The notes: generated by a model from the sequence alone, not told the origin. 64,000 nt of DNA from Sodiomyces alkalinus F11 (GCF_003711515.1 NW_021167084.1:2025932-2089931), one strand, 5' to 3'; shown: positions 34,096 to 45,560, counted from the first letter of the stretch. A program made the numbers and translations.

Positions 34096-35935
34096 GGTGA
34101 CAGATGTGTGTATGTGTATGTTCGGAGGATGTTGCAGGTGGGCGTGACAGTCGCCGAAGACGGGGCGACGGAATTATGCTGTCATGGGATCATCGGCCAG
34201 CACCAGAAGAAGCGGCCGTTTGTTCAACCGCACGGTATTTCCAGTGAAAGAATCGGTTCGCGGTAGGCGTGGCGGAGAATGAGGAAGGGGGCTGTCAACG
34301 TGGGTGTGGGAGAGAAGGCGCGTGGTCCCTCAAAAAAGCTGTAGGTATATGGGTGGACGGAAGTAGATGGAGGTTTTGAGATGGATGGACAGCAAGTAGA
34401 GGGATCGATACCAAGTAGAGAGGTATAATCGGGTATGGTATTGACAGATAGCCTTGGAGTCGTAACGAGAGGCCAAGTCGAAGGAAGGTGAATATCAGAG
34501 AGGCGACTTTTGTTGGCGATCACCTTCGTTTCATCGGCTTCGGTGCTTATTACTGAGTGCACGTGATATGAAATTACGTCAGCCTCCGTATTCTTCTGTA
34601 GGTACAGTGGGGGGCAATAAGTATTTGAACACTCCTATGTGTTTAAGGCTACCTTAGATAGGTAGTAAGCCCATATGCCCTCAGCCTGACATTTTGTGGG
34701 TCGATGGTACATAGGCGTGTTCAAATACTTTTTGCCGGGCGCTGTACATCTCAATTGCAAATCCGCTGAGGTTTGAATAGGTGACTGTATCCCGCCTACG
34801 AAGTACCATACCAGGTAATAAGAGAAGGAGACGCAACGCACGGATTTATTAGATACGCGATTCTTATCACGCTGGTCCTAACGCGTCACACAAGGAACCA
34901 GGGGTAGTCCTCGATCCGAAGCAAAAAACTTGGCAGAAGTGTTTCATGAATCAAGCAACACAACGTACTGCATAGGTAGGTAGATAGGTACTGTACTTAT
35001 AAAATATTGCTCCAGAGGTAGTTTCGAATATTAATACCTGGGTATATACGGATTCCGCTGTACGTTGTAGGTACCTTATCAGGACACCCTACTTCGAAAG
35101 TACTTGCAGTCTCATCCTCATTCGCACCTTCCTCCAGAACCCGGTACGAAGTACAAAGTACTCGCTCAGCTGGCCAGTTACGTCAACCACGCAGTCGGAT
35201 GTCGTAATTTCTTTCCCTCTATCCATCCTGCACTCTGCAACGATTCATCAACAAAACTAAAACTAAACTCCATCACTTCAGGCGTTTCCATCTCATACTT
35301 CGTATAATCTCCTCTCTATGCTTGACCGCAGGCCGACAGCATAACATCTCGACTCTATTCTATCTACCTATGCAAGCAGACTGGTATGTGCGAATGAAGA
35401 TTATCCCCATCTGAACCTGAATCCACCCCCTGCAGCCATACCACGCCCCACCTCAGTTCCTCCCTCTGCCTGCCTTACCTACTCCTCCGTTCTCCTAGCA
35501 CAAAGCTCCTTCGTCTGGGCTCAGGGTGCAAAAATAGGAAGAAAAAAAGCCGGCACCCTTGTTCTCCTTTTCCCCAGGCACGTGTCAAATCCATACAAAT
35601 ACCTAGAGGCAAGACCTTCAAGGGCTACACACATTTATCTTTTTTTCTAATTACATCCTCTTCGCCTTCTTCCTCGACTCACCGCTCTGCACGAACCGGT
35701 GCAGCGAACAAAAACCTACTAATCACCCGTGTATAAAGTGTATCAGTGCATAGTTCCATGACGCAACCAGACATCGGAACTTGTGCCACGTAACTTGGGG
35801 AACTCCTCACGCGATCCCTTCATCTATCCCCGGCGTGCAACCTCTACCTTCGCCTCTCAGCAAACAAAGGATAGCCATCCTGTCCACAAAAGAGCTGGCC
35901 CTTCGCCATCGAGTCAAGGCTCTGGTACCTTTCAT
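34096..35935. other. Divergent intergenic region with MITE and GGTACC-type words
   Basis: No gene is seen. It holds the 140-bp element at 34605-34744 and clustered TAGGTAGGTAGATAGGTACT words near 34975-35080, followed by a long pyrimidine-rich leader. Confidence 0.6.
34605..34744. mobile_element. 140-bp Tc1/mariner-type MITE with TA target duplication
   Basis: The ends form 36-bp terminal inverted repeats that agree at 30 positions: the left starts CAGTGGGGGGCAATAAGTAT and the right, reversed, starts CAGCGCCCGGCAAAAAGTAT. Both continue TTGAACAC-N-CCTATGT. The element is flanked by TA on both sides (34603-34604 and 34745-34746), the target duplication of Tc1/mariner transposases. Internal sequence has no ORF, so it is non-autonomous. 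The GGCAAAAAGTATTTGAAC-type end is typical of fungal Tc1/mariner elements. Confidence 0.85.
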
Positions 35936-38900
35936 ATGGTAGCTAGCTCCGCTGCGACATCCTCCACCATGGAGGTCACTAGCAGTTACACCAATGGCTA
36001 TTCAAAGAGCGGTCCCGGGGTGAACGGCGTTACGAATTCCACTCCTGCTCTTCAGAGGCAGCCCAGCCCATCTAGAGGTCCCACCATCTTGGGTCGCGTT
36101 TTCAACACGGTTGCCAGGTAACTAGTCTCACGCACCTCTTCCTCCTCTCATCTTCAGTATCATCGTCGACAGCTCCCCGCTAACCAACTATTTCCCCTCC
36201 GCAGGCTCTTCACTTGGTATGCCATCATCACCCTCCTCTTCCGCTGCCCGCCTACCCTCGACGACTGCGACGAATCATCCCCAAAGATATGCAGGCCATA
36301 CTTCCGCGCAAAAGAGATCGTGTCGCCTCATGTGCAGCCGTACTACGACACCTATGCCGCGCCCTATGTCCACCTGGCCAAGCCATACTATGAAACGGCA
36401 AACGAACACGTCTTTACACCTGCCAAGGGATACATAGCCAAGTACGGTGGCCCCGCCCTCGATCAGTCCAAGGAATATACCCAAGCTCAGTGGGACCGCA
36501 CCGTACAGCCTAAGCTTGCGATATATCAAGATGCTGTCAAGGAACAATATGATCGAAACATCGCCCCTCGCGTATCTCAATTGCAGACTGCCATGGCGCC
36601 CTACTTGGACATTGCCCGTACCAGCGCCTTGCAGACCTATTACGAAGTGATCCAGCCTTCTTATCACTTTTCTCAGCCGTACATCTCCCATGGCTATACC
36701 GCTGCCTCGCAGTTCACCACCGAGACTGCCGTTCCTGCCGTGTCCTGGGCCTGGGACAAGACATACGTCTTCCTCGACGCATCTGTGTGGCCTCGTCTCC
36801 GAACTCTCTACGTCGAGAATGTCGAGCCTCAACTCGCCCGTATCGGTAAGCGCCTTGGTCGTTACAGCGGCAAGTCGCGGGCCGCCATCGAGAACATCTC
36901 CGAAAGGTACGTCCCCGTTCCCCCTCTTTTTTTTTTTTTTTTTTTTTTTTTTCCGCCCCCTTCCCCCCAGATTGATCGCCTTCACAGCATGTTCTGACTG
37001 TATCTTTCAGGGTGTCGTCACAAACATCCTCCTTCGCTAAGCCGTCTTCCCCCGTGTCCACGGCCTCAGCTAGCAACAGCGTCAGTCTCACCAGTGAGGC
37101 TCAGTCGTCCATAATAATCGAGAGCACGGACATTCCCGATGCGGAGGAAGTGGCCAGCCATGATCAAAACGAACAAGTGGTTGCCCCCGCCGCTGGAGAG
37201 AACGAGTCTGAACTCCGAAGGACGGCTCGGGAGACAGTGGCGGAGGATTTGGAGAAGTGGCAGACCAAATTTGCCAAGGCTGCCGAAGAGGGCGCCGACG
37301 AGATCGAGGAGCGAGTCTGGGAGATCGTCCGTGAGATGATTGAGCAAAACGCCAACACGATGGGGAAGGCTCTGGTCGCAGCTTTGGAAGATACCTTCAA
37401 AGCCGAGGTCGAGCGCCTGCACAAGGAGATTGTCCGCATCGTTGACAAGGGGAACGAGACGGGCGAAAATGCGGAGGCAGAGCTGGTCGCCGCCGTTAGG
37501 GCAGCCGGCATGTCCATCAAGAAGAATGCCCAGGCCATTCGCGATTGGAAGTCCGACTTTGAGGAAGGCATGGAGTCCGCCATCACCAAGGCCGCCGAGA
37601 ACCATTTCAAAATACTCGAGAGCATCCGCGACCTGGCCCTCCAGCGCATTGGGATGAAGTGGGCCTGGATGGACGGCATCACTTACAAGGACTGGACAAA
37701 GTTCCACGAACTCCGCGATAGGTTCGACGAGTGGACTCTAGACCTTAAGCAGCTCATCGTCACTCACCCCGCCCTCGACGCCGCTCGTGAAGCCTCGGCC
37801 GAGGTAGAGGATGCCGGCATGACTGTGGCCCAGGCGGCCGCCCGGGAACTGGCCAGACTGAAGCAGGTCGCCCTATGGAAGCTCGCCGCCGGCGACACCA
37901 CGGACGATTTCGATAGCGAGAACATGCGCCGAGCTGCGGAGGAAGTCCAGCGCGCAAAGGCTGAGGAGGCCGCAGCCGAGGCTTCTCGAGCCGCCGAAGC
38001 TGCCGAAGCCGCCGAAGCCGCCGCGGAAGCCTCGCGACTAGCGGAAGAGGAGGCGGCTGCCGCGTCGGAAGCTACCGAGGAGCAACCCCAGCAAGCCACG
38101 GAGGAAGTCGACGAATCAAGCGGCTCATCACCTCCGGAACAAGACCCGTTGGAGGAAGCCGCAAGCGTCGTCGAAAATGAGTCGCAGGCTACGGACCTCC
38201 CGGATGAGGGAGTGTCCGACGCCCTCGAGGAGGATCCTCTCGAATCAGCTGCGAGCGTCATCGAGGATCAATCACCGGCTGATGACCTGTCCAACAATAA
38301 CGCCGGTGAAGACGAGTATAGGGTGTATGAGTCCATCAGCAGCGCCGCTAGTCAAGCTTCGAGCGTCGTCCTGGGAAGCTCAGGATCCAACCAGCCGGAC
38401 GACGTCGTATCTTCCCCCGACCTTGCATCAACCCCTCTTCCTGGCGATGGGCAGACTTTTATTGTTGCCAGCAACGACAGCGAACCAGCTGGTGATAATT
38501 ATAGTCGAGGACGATCCGATACCGAAGGTCAGGCGCAAGTGCCCAAGCAGGGCGCCGAGGATGAAGTAGACGAGCATCTCGAGGACCAACTCGATCAAGA
38601 CATGATTCCAGAATCGGTCGAGGATGAGCCGGTCTCGGCCGAGACGGGCTCGGTGAAGCCTGTGTTCCTGGGCGCCATGGCGCAGTCTGTTCCCAAGCGA
38701 GAGGGCCCCATCCTGGATGAAGACGCTGACGTTGACGACGACGAGACCACCTTCCACAGGCTGTCGGAACAAGCGCAGGAGGCCTACTCTAACGCAATGT
38801 CCCACGCGTCGGAGAAGTATGCCGAAGCCATGTCTGCTCTCTCGGTCCAAATCTACGGCACTCCCAAGCCAGACCCCACACAGCAGGAAATGTTTGCCTC

Positions 38901-39846
38901 GGTCTCGGGAGCATATGCGGGCGCGATTGAGGCGGCCAACTCCCGACTACATGAGGTGTTGGACGCGGCGTCGAAGAAGGTATACGGCACGCCCACTCCG
39001 ACAGCCACTCCTTCGCATGTCAACTGGGCCAGCGTCGAAGCCCTTGCGGCTCAGCGACTTGATGAGGGCCGCCGTTGGGCCGAGGAGCAATTTGAGGCGG
39101 CCAAAGTCAAGCTAGGCCTCGCCACCGCCACTCCGTCGCCCACGCCGACCAACGCGAAGCTATTGGAACAAGCGAAACTGAACTACTACGCTGGCCTCGG
39201 GGCTGCCCACGCCAGGTACTCGGAATTCCTCGCGGCGGCGGCTTCGGCCTTCAGCTCCCTAAAGGGTACCTCGACACCCACCGACGCTGCCGGAACTGCG
39301 TCGTCTGTGGCAGCGGTAGCTACGCAATCCGCTGGTGCCGTTGCATCCGGTGCGCAGCAGGAGGCACTCTCTGTCGCGTCGGTTGTGGGTGGCGGATTCG
39401 ACGCGGCGGCCTCGATTGTGGGCGACACTGTCAACGCGGCCGCGCAAGAGATCTTGGAGGCCGCAGAGGCCGTCGAACGAGGCATAACCGATACATGGGA
39501 GAACGTGGTCAGCCAGATCAGCGCACAGGTATACGGCGTTCCCACGCCTACGCCTACGGCCTGGTACGACGGTCCATATCAAGAGGTCGAGAAGTTGGCG
39601 GCGCAGGCTCCCGAGCAAGCAGCGAAGCAGTACGAGATGGTTTACAGCCTCGTGCAGGAGCTCGTGGCTGGTAAAGAACCCACCTCGTCGGAGAGCATCC
39701 TGTCTCGGTTCCAGGCCGCGTACGCAACAGGGGCGGCGGCGGCAGGGGACTCGGTCAACGCGGCCCGGGAAAAGCTCAATAGTGCGGCGGCCGCTGCGGC
39801 CGAAGCTGTGCGAGAAGGCCTGCACCCGGCGCGCGACGAGCTTTAG
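35936..39846 (+). CDS. Large Ala-rich repeat protein with membrane-proximal amphipathic N-terminus
   Basis: Three exons (35936-36117, 36205-36906, 37011-39846) give 1239 aa. The ATG at 35969 (CACCATGG) is an equally possible start. Residues 50-80 have a short hydrophobic stretch (LFTWYAIITLLF) and two close Cys residues. Residues 80-290 are Tyr/Pro-rich amphipathic segments (VQPYYDTYAAPYVHLAKPYY) reminiscent of lipid-surface-binding repeats. A coiled-coil region (350-560) contains KxxWMDGITYKDWTKFHELRD. An acidic Ala/Glu-rich region follows. The C-terminal third has degenerate units centred on YG(T/V)PxPTPT. Some databases label similar fungal proteins 'transcription factor hoxa13', but I see no homeodomain or other DNA-binding domain, so that name is misleading. 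Function unknown. Intron 2 contains a 26-T homopolymer (36927-36952). Confidence 0.85.
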
Positions 39847-41723
39847 AGGACGAACAATACCCGCGAAGAGCGATCAACGACTTTCAAGAAGGCCAGAAAT
39901 GAGTCAACTACGCTCTTCTTTTGCCACGAACACGTCACACCCGTATTTGCATGAGCTGAAGAGAAGATGACCCTCCAGAAGGACACCCGGGGAGGAAACT
40001 TGAAGAAAGTAAATGAAAGCAAGAACAAAGAAAAGAAGAAGAAAAAGGGACAGGCCGGACATTCCTTTGACTTATTAGATACCCCCCACACCCTGTCCTT
40101 TCCAATGATCGATTTTTCCTGGTCTAGCTGTTCTATCTTGGCGTGATAGAGTCAGAGCAACCCCAGAGGGACAGGTGTTGCTCTTTGGTCGACGAGTATA
40201 TGAGGTTGGCGGGTGTTGGGCGGTAATGGGAAAACAGACACTGTGTGTGTGTGTGAGGTCAAGCGGACGAAGAGGGAAACATAGCGCAGGGAGCGGGTGT
40301 TTTTCTCATTTAATTTTGTTTGTCTTTCGTCTTTTCCTTTGTTCTGTCGATTCTTGGGTCTGAGCGATATGTGAGAGTAGTGCCATGAGACATGCCATAC
40401 AAGTACTATAATCTTTTTATTCTGCAAGTCCTGTGATACCTGGGTCCGAGGGTCCCGAGACTGGGGCTTTATTTAGTCTGGACTCTCATGAAAACCGATT
40501 GCTGCTGCCTTGCTATATGATTTGTTGCTGCTTGCGTTTCCTAAGATGGTTGGCATGACAAAGGAGACAAAGGAGTGAGCACCAAGAGGTCGACAAGACC
40601 GCTAGTAGGCATTTGCTTATGGGATACCGAACGGCCTTTGTCTTTCCAGTGAAACTTCTACAGCCCTTTAGAAGCGTCGTATCCTGCTCCAACAGCCTGG
40701 GGGTGCGAAGGAACGCGTGGATATGGCAAAGCTCGCTTTTGGATTTGCTGGCCCGCCTTTCAGGGCCACTTGTCAGTCCACTCGTGGCCCCTAAGAGCTG
40801 GCTACGGTTAGGCAGACGAATAACGGACTGTCTATTAAGGTACCATATGGTTCGGATTCGTATAACTCTGAGTCTCAGCTTTTGGGGCGAGTTTTTAGGC
40901 ATCAGAGATTCTGCTCTGCGAAGCACGGAGTAAATTCAGTAATGCCGATGCCGATGTATACGGGTCAACGTACTTGGAGACCCGGGCTGATGGTTGAGCA
41001 CATGAGAAGTTCCCTCTACACGTCTAAATCGGGTTAGAATAGGAGTTAGACCCCACATCTGCAGGCTGCCAAGTATCGAACCAATCAACTGCCGCCCGCC
41101 TCTTCCCGCTGTGACCTGATTGAACCCACTTTGGACCCACTTTGGACCCTCCCTTCCCTCGACTTCAGGCAACAGTCAAACCTTCCTCACAGCGCATCTC
41201 CAAGTCCCCATGGCGACTGCCACTGGCCCCTACCCCTCGTCATCATCACGCTGGATTTTTGAGGCTTGTTCGTGTTCAGCCAGGCCGCGCCGTCCTAGTA
41301 TTTTTGTTGCCTCAGGACTGGGCCTGCTCGCTCTCGCTAACAATCTTAAAATCAGTTGCCTCAGGACTGGGCCTGCTCGCTCTCGCTAACAATCTTAAAA
41401 TCAGTTCAAACCTCAACACCTACCCTGGTCCCCTTCCGTTCCTCTTACCCTGGTCCCCTCATCTCACCGAGGAAATCAAGCCCGAGTCTCAAATTATATC
41501 CATCCCGTCACAGGTTCGAAGACCTAATGGTAGATCCTCTCTAGTGTCTATTGACTGCAACTTGAAAGCGTACGACAAAAGCCTCCCTCGAAACAAGACT
41601 TCATCCGTCATGACCTGCATCCGTACTTTTACCTGATTCACCGGCGTCTTCACGATCGAACAACAAGCTCAAATGAATGGTCTCGCACTCTGGTTACAGC
41701 ATCTGTCGTCTACCCCTTAGAAA
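39847..41723. other. 1.9-kb intergenic region
   Basis: No gene is supported; ORFs at 40152-40933 and 41120-41636 lack features. The distal part contains the 49-bp duplication at 41306-41403 and smaller direct repeats (CCACTTTGGACC twice near 41128; ACCCTGGTCCCC twice near 41422). Confidence 0.6.
41306..41403. repeat. Perfect 49-bp tandem duplication
   Basis: Two adjacent identical 49-bp units start GTTGCCTCAGGACTGGGCCT at 41306 and 41355. They lie about 320 nt upstream of the start codon at 41724, in the presumed promoter or leader. Perfect identity suggests a recent event. Confidence 0.95.
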
Positions 41724-44700
41724 ATGGAGTCCGTTGTCTCCCCCGGGGGGGTCGAGCTCTCCTTTCAACGCCGCCTCAGTCGCCTATACGATGACACGAA
41801 GAAGTCTTCCGACTTTGTCACCAAGACAGAACAGAACACCGAAGACCCGCACATCAAATCGCTCCATAGAAAACTGCGCATCCAAAAGGACCGTTTCGTC
41901 AGCTGGGGCGTGGAATGGTCACATTCTGACCCCACCGCCCAGATCGACGAGTCGCTCTCTCGTGCAGGCCTCAGCGAGGTTGTCGGCAGCATCCTCTCCA
42001 CCATCAAAGACATCCTGGCCGAGGCAGAACCACTATGGCAGAGCTCTCGGGGGTTGTTAGGCTCGGGAAAGGGTGTCGACAGGCCTTCGGGCGACCACAA
42101 GACACCCCTCGTTACCTGGGACAAAGGCCGATTCGAGGACTTGATTCGAGACCTCACCACCTCCATCGATACCCTTTACGACCTGTCCAGAACCCGCTCC
42201 TCGGGTGGTGCCTTGTCTTCGCACGCCGCCCGTCCTCGTCTGTACAAGTCGACTTCCTCCTCTGCCGCCGCCGCCGCCGAGGAGTCTCGCTCTTTTGAGT
42301 CGACCCGCATGCAAACCCCACAACAGATTGACCCATCCACTTTGACCCCCATCCCGTCTATGCAAGGCGGATCTACGACGTCTGCACTGTCATCAGCCTC
42401 ACGCCGAGAAGTCGTCTACATGAACAAGCAAGCATGGTCCGAACTGTGCCGGCGCACGGGGCCCCAGACCTGGGCGCCTCTTCTGCTGGAATTCGCCCCC
42501 TTTGATCCCATCTACGCCGCCACCGGCATCATGCCTCCCATGCATCGCTTCGAGAAGCTCTCGGCTGGCCTGCAGCGGGGTTCCCAGCGGTTGCCGGGCG
42601 CATGGTCGGGATTGCCTCGTCTTCTGGGCTACTTTGAAGATATGGAACATGCCCGCCTCGGCCTCGTCTACCACTTCCCCCGCGGCTTCGAGGCCGTGTC
42701 CCTCGCAGGCCCTACCCAGAATCCGCTCAGCAGCCTGTCCACGTTAAGCGATCTGCTCACGCGCCCCGACTTTGAGCCGAGACTGGAAGCCAAGTTTCGA
42801 CTCGCTAACAACCTCGTCAACACTGTCTTCGACCTGCACGGTCGGGGCATCACCCACGGTAGCCTGGTCGATTGCAACGTCTCTTTCTGCCATGCCCGCG
42901 CCTCGAGAGACCAGAGAAACCCCATTACCACGACCGAAGTCGATATCCGACGCCCCTTGGTGTCCTCCTTTGATCTCTTCCCGGATGCTTCGTCCGACCA
43001 GGAGCAGATCGCCTTCTTGCCGTTATACAGGCATCCGCTGGACCCCCGAACGACCCCCGATGGTCCCATTGGCAAAGAGACCGACACGAGAATCCTTGAC
43101 CTCTATTCGCTCGCCATGCTTCTCGTCTCCATCGGGTTGTGGACGAAGCTCGAGAACCTCGCGCCCGACCCCTCTTCGCCTTCCATCCCCGAGTCGATCC
43201 TCGAGCAGCTCGCTATACGCTGTGGCACCATGTACACGAAGGCCGTGCAAGTCTGCTGGGATGCCGTAGACCACGAACTCGCGGGCAGGTCGAGCGGGGA
43301 AGAGCTGCTTTCTAACGTGCAGGTCCGCGCGACCCGGTACCTCGAAGCATGCTGCATCTTGGATGACGTCGGCGAGTTGGACGATCGCCGAAGCCACGCC
43401 GTTGACGCCGTTTCGTCGCCCCAGCCGTTCTCCCTAGCAGCACGGCAATCGAAGTCTGGCCAGGCCACTGTTGACATGAAGCTTGCCGCCCGAGCGACCG
43501 ATAGGAAGCCTAAGCCTCCCCCGCCGCCTCCCCGACGGTCAAAGACGATGCCGCAAGGCCAGGAAAAAGCCGAGCTTTCGCAGAGGGAAGAGACGACAGC
43601 GACAACGACAACTGCACCGACAACTGCACCGACAACTGCACCGACAACGACACTTACATCAGCCCCGGCCATTCCTACCAAGACGTCGCAACCCAAATTA
43701 AGACTTTACCCCCACGTTTCTCTCCCACCCGAAGCTGTCGAGCAGTGGAACGCCACCATCATGCCCCAGATCAACCAGGCGCTGCGCCATTTCTACTGCA
43801 AACACCCCGAATCGGTCGAGATCTCCCTGCAACCCATCGGCGTCTCGCCGCAGAAGGCCAAGCCGACCGTGCTGGTGGTCTGCACATCCGTCAGCAAAGT
43901 CAAGGGCATTCTCACCCGCAAGGTCGGCGAGCTCTTCGACGGGAACACCGGCTTCGGCCTGAAAGTCCGCAAGGGACAGATGGTCCGCTCCAGAAAACTG
44001 CCCCCCGCGGCGGCGGCGCGGTCGAAAGCGGATGCCTTGGAGGGTGATGAATCGGTGCCCAAGCCGGCCAACCCCGGGTTTCAGCCGAGGCCCAACAACG
44101 GGGCCAGCATCGGAGCGTGGATTGGCGATCGTCATCTCCCGCCCGTCAGCTTTGGTGGGCTCGTCTTGATAGACAATAAGCCGTATGGCATGACGGTGCA
44201 CCATATGCTCGATGACCAAGATGCGGTGGCGCACCAGCCGCCTCCTGTCCCTGAGCCTCCGCTCTGGCGCAGCGTGGCGAGGCAGGACGAGTCGGGCCTG
44301 CGGAGCTTCTATGGAGACTCGTCATCGTACGACACGAGCGAATCCGAGGATTTCGCGTGCGAGTTTTCGGATTCCGGATCGGAAGGTGTTTCGGAATCGG
44401 AGATTACGAGTGACGCTTCTGAAGACGAGGACGAAGACAATGAGGAAGAAGACGACGACGAAGATGACGAGTACAACGAGCCCGGCGATATTCCCGGCAT
44501 AGAACCTGGCTGCGGCGACGGCTACGTCATCACCCAGCCCGCCATGGACGACGTGGATGAGGACTTTTACCCCGTGCCCGAGACGGCAGACGAGGATCAC
44601 CTCGACTCGTTCAGCCTGGGGACCGTTTACGCGTCCAGCGGCATCCGTCGACGGGAGCACAACGGCCTCGTGCATGAGATTGACTGGGCGCTCTTCTCCT

Positions 44701-45560
44701 TTCAGAACGAGCGGCTTCCTTCCGAAAACGCCATCCCTCATCCGGCCGTCCACTTTTCGTCGGCTGCAAACGGAGGACAGCAGCAGCAGCAGCAGCAGCA
44801 GCAACGACAGCAGTCCACCAAGATACCCGACCTGAAACCTAGCACCATCATCCCCTCATCAGCCCTCCCTGGGATGGAAGTCCAATGCGTGGCCCGGACG
44901 AGCGGTACGCAGACGGGGACCATCCTGCCCTCGCTAGCGAGCATCAAGATGCAAGGCCGCGCGACGCCGAGCCACACGTTCCAGGTCCGGAGCGGTAACA
45001 ACAAGTCGCACCACGATCACCACGATCACCACCGCCACCGCCGCCACCACCAGCCGATGGGCGTGCCGGGCGATTCGGGCGCATGGGTGGTCGACCGCCG
45101 CCACGGGCGCGTGTGCGGCCACGTGCTGGCCTTCAGCGCGGTGAAGCAGACGGCGTACATCTGTCCGATGGACGTGCTGTTGCTGGACATCGCGGAGACG
45201 CTGGGGGCGGTGGAGGTACGGCTTCCCGGGGCGGCGGAGGCGGTGGTGCGGAAGCGGGAGGAGGCTGGGGGGCTGGGGGGGGAGGGCGCTGCTGCTAGTC
45301 TTAACAGCACTCAGCAGAACGGTGAGGGAGGGAGTTTGCTTCGGGAAGGGGTGCGTTGCTCGAAGGAGACGGCGGCGGCGGCGGCGGCGGATGTGGGTAA
45401 GATGCAACCTTCGGGCGTTGAACCGGCTTGGGGCATGTCGTCGGGAGGAGGGATGGCGGTTCCTCCGGCCAAAATGGGATGTAAAACAGACCAAAGGACG
45501 AGTGCGGATCTTTCTCAGATGATGGATTCTCTGGGCATCGGTATGAGGACGTGTAGTTGA
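41724..45560 (+). CDS. HeLo-like / pseudokinase / trypsin-like serine protease fusion protein
   Basis: One exon, 1278 aa. Residues 1-135 are a helical domain whose KLRIQKDRFVSWGVEW segment resembles HET-S HeLo and related prion-inhibition domains. After a Ser/Ala-rich linker, residues 235-540 look like the kinase-derived domain that follows HeLo in many fungal proteins (LGLVYHFPRGF; LHGRGITHGSL; LPLYRHPLDP; LDLYSLAMLLVSIGLW). The HRD position reads HGS (378-380) and no DFG is visible, so it is probably a pseudokinase. A Pro/Thr linker (TTAPTTAPTTAP) follows. Residues 650-1170 form a PA-clan serine protease: His827 (MTVHHML), Asp987 (HEIDWALFSF) and Ser1118 (GVPGDSGAW). A very acidic stretch lies between His and Asp, and Gln-rich and His-rich stretches between Asp and Ser. 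Cytosolic, with no signal peptide. Likely role: signalling or regulated cell death (inference). Confidence 0.75.
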   Translation: MESVVSPGGVELSFQRRLSRLYDDTKKSSDFVTKTEQNTEDPHIKSLHRKLRIQKDRFVSWGVEWSHSDPTAQIDESLSRAGLSEVVGSILSTIKDILAEAEPLWQSSRGLLGSGKGVDRPSGDHKTPLVTWDKGRFEDLIRDLTTSIDTLYDLSRTRSSGGALSSHAARPRLYKSTSSSAAAAAEESRSFESTRMQTPQQIDPSTLTPIPSMQGGSTTSALSSASRREVVYMNKQAWSELCRRTGPQTWAPLLLEFAPFDPIYAATGIMPPMHRFEKLSAGLQRGSQRLPGAWSGLPRLLGYFEDMEHARLGLVYHFPRGFEAVSLAGPTQNPLSSLSTLSDLLTRPDFEPRLEAKFRLANNLVNTVFDLHGRGITHGSLVDCNVSFCHARASRDQRNPITTTEVDIRRPLVSSFDLFPDASSDQEQIAFLPLYRHPLDPRTTPDGPIGKETDTRILDLYSLAMLLVSIGLWTKLENLAPDPSSPSIPESILEQLAIRCGTMYTKAVQVCWDAVDHELAGRSSGEELLSNVQVRATRYLEACCILDDVGELDDRRSHAVDAVSSPQPFSLAARQSKSGQATVDMKLAARATDRKPKPPPPPPRRSKTMPQGQEKAELSQREETTATTTTAPTTAPTTAPTTTLTSAPAIPTKTSQPKLRLYPHVSLPPEAVEQWNATIMPQINQALRHFYCKHPESVEISLQPIGVSPQKAKPTVLVVCTSVSKVKGILTRKVGELFDGNTGFGLKVRKGQMVRSRKLPPAAAARSKADALEGDESVPKPANPGFQPRPNNGASIGAWIGDRHLPPVSFGGLVLIDNKPYGMTVHHMLDDQDAVAHQPPPVPEPPLWRSVARQDESGLRSFYGDSSSYDTSESEDFACEFSDSGSEGVSESEITSDASEDEDEDNEEEDDDEDDEYNEPGDIPGIEPGCGDGYVITQPAMDDVDEDFYPVPETADEDHLDSFSLGTVYASSGIRRREHNGLVHEIDWALFSFQNERLPSENAIPHPAVHFSSAANGGQQQQQQQQQRQQSTKIPDLKPSTIIPSSALPGMEVQCVARTSGTQTGTILPSLASIKMQGRATPSHTFQVRSGNNKSHHDHHDHHRHRRHHQPMGVPGDSGAWVVDRRHGRVCGHVLAFSAVKQTAYICPMDVLLLDIAETLGAVEVRLPGAAEAVVRKREEAGGLGGEGAAASLNSTQQNGEGGSLLREGVRCSKETAAAAAADVGKMQPSGVEPAWGMSSGGGMAVPPAKMGCKTDQRTSADLSQMMDSLGIGMRTCS

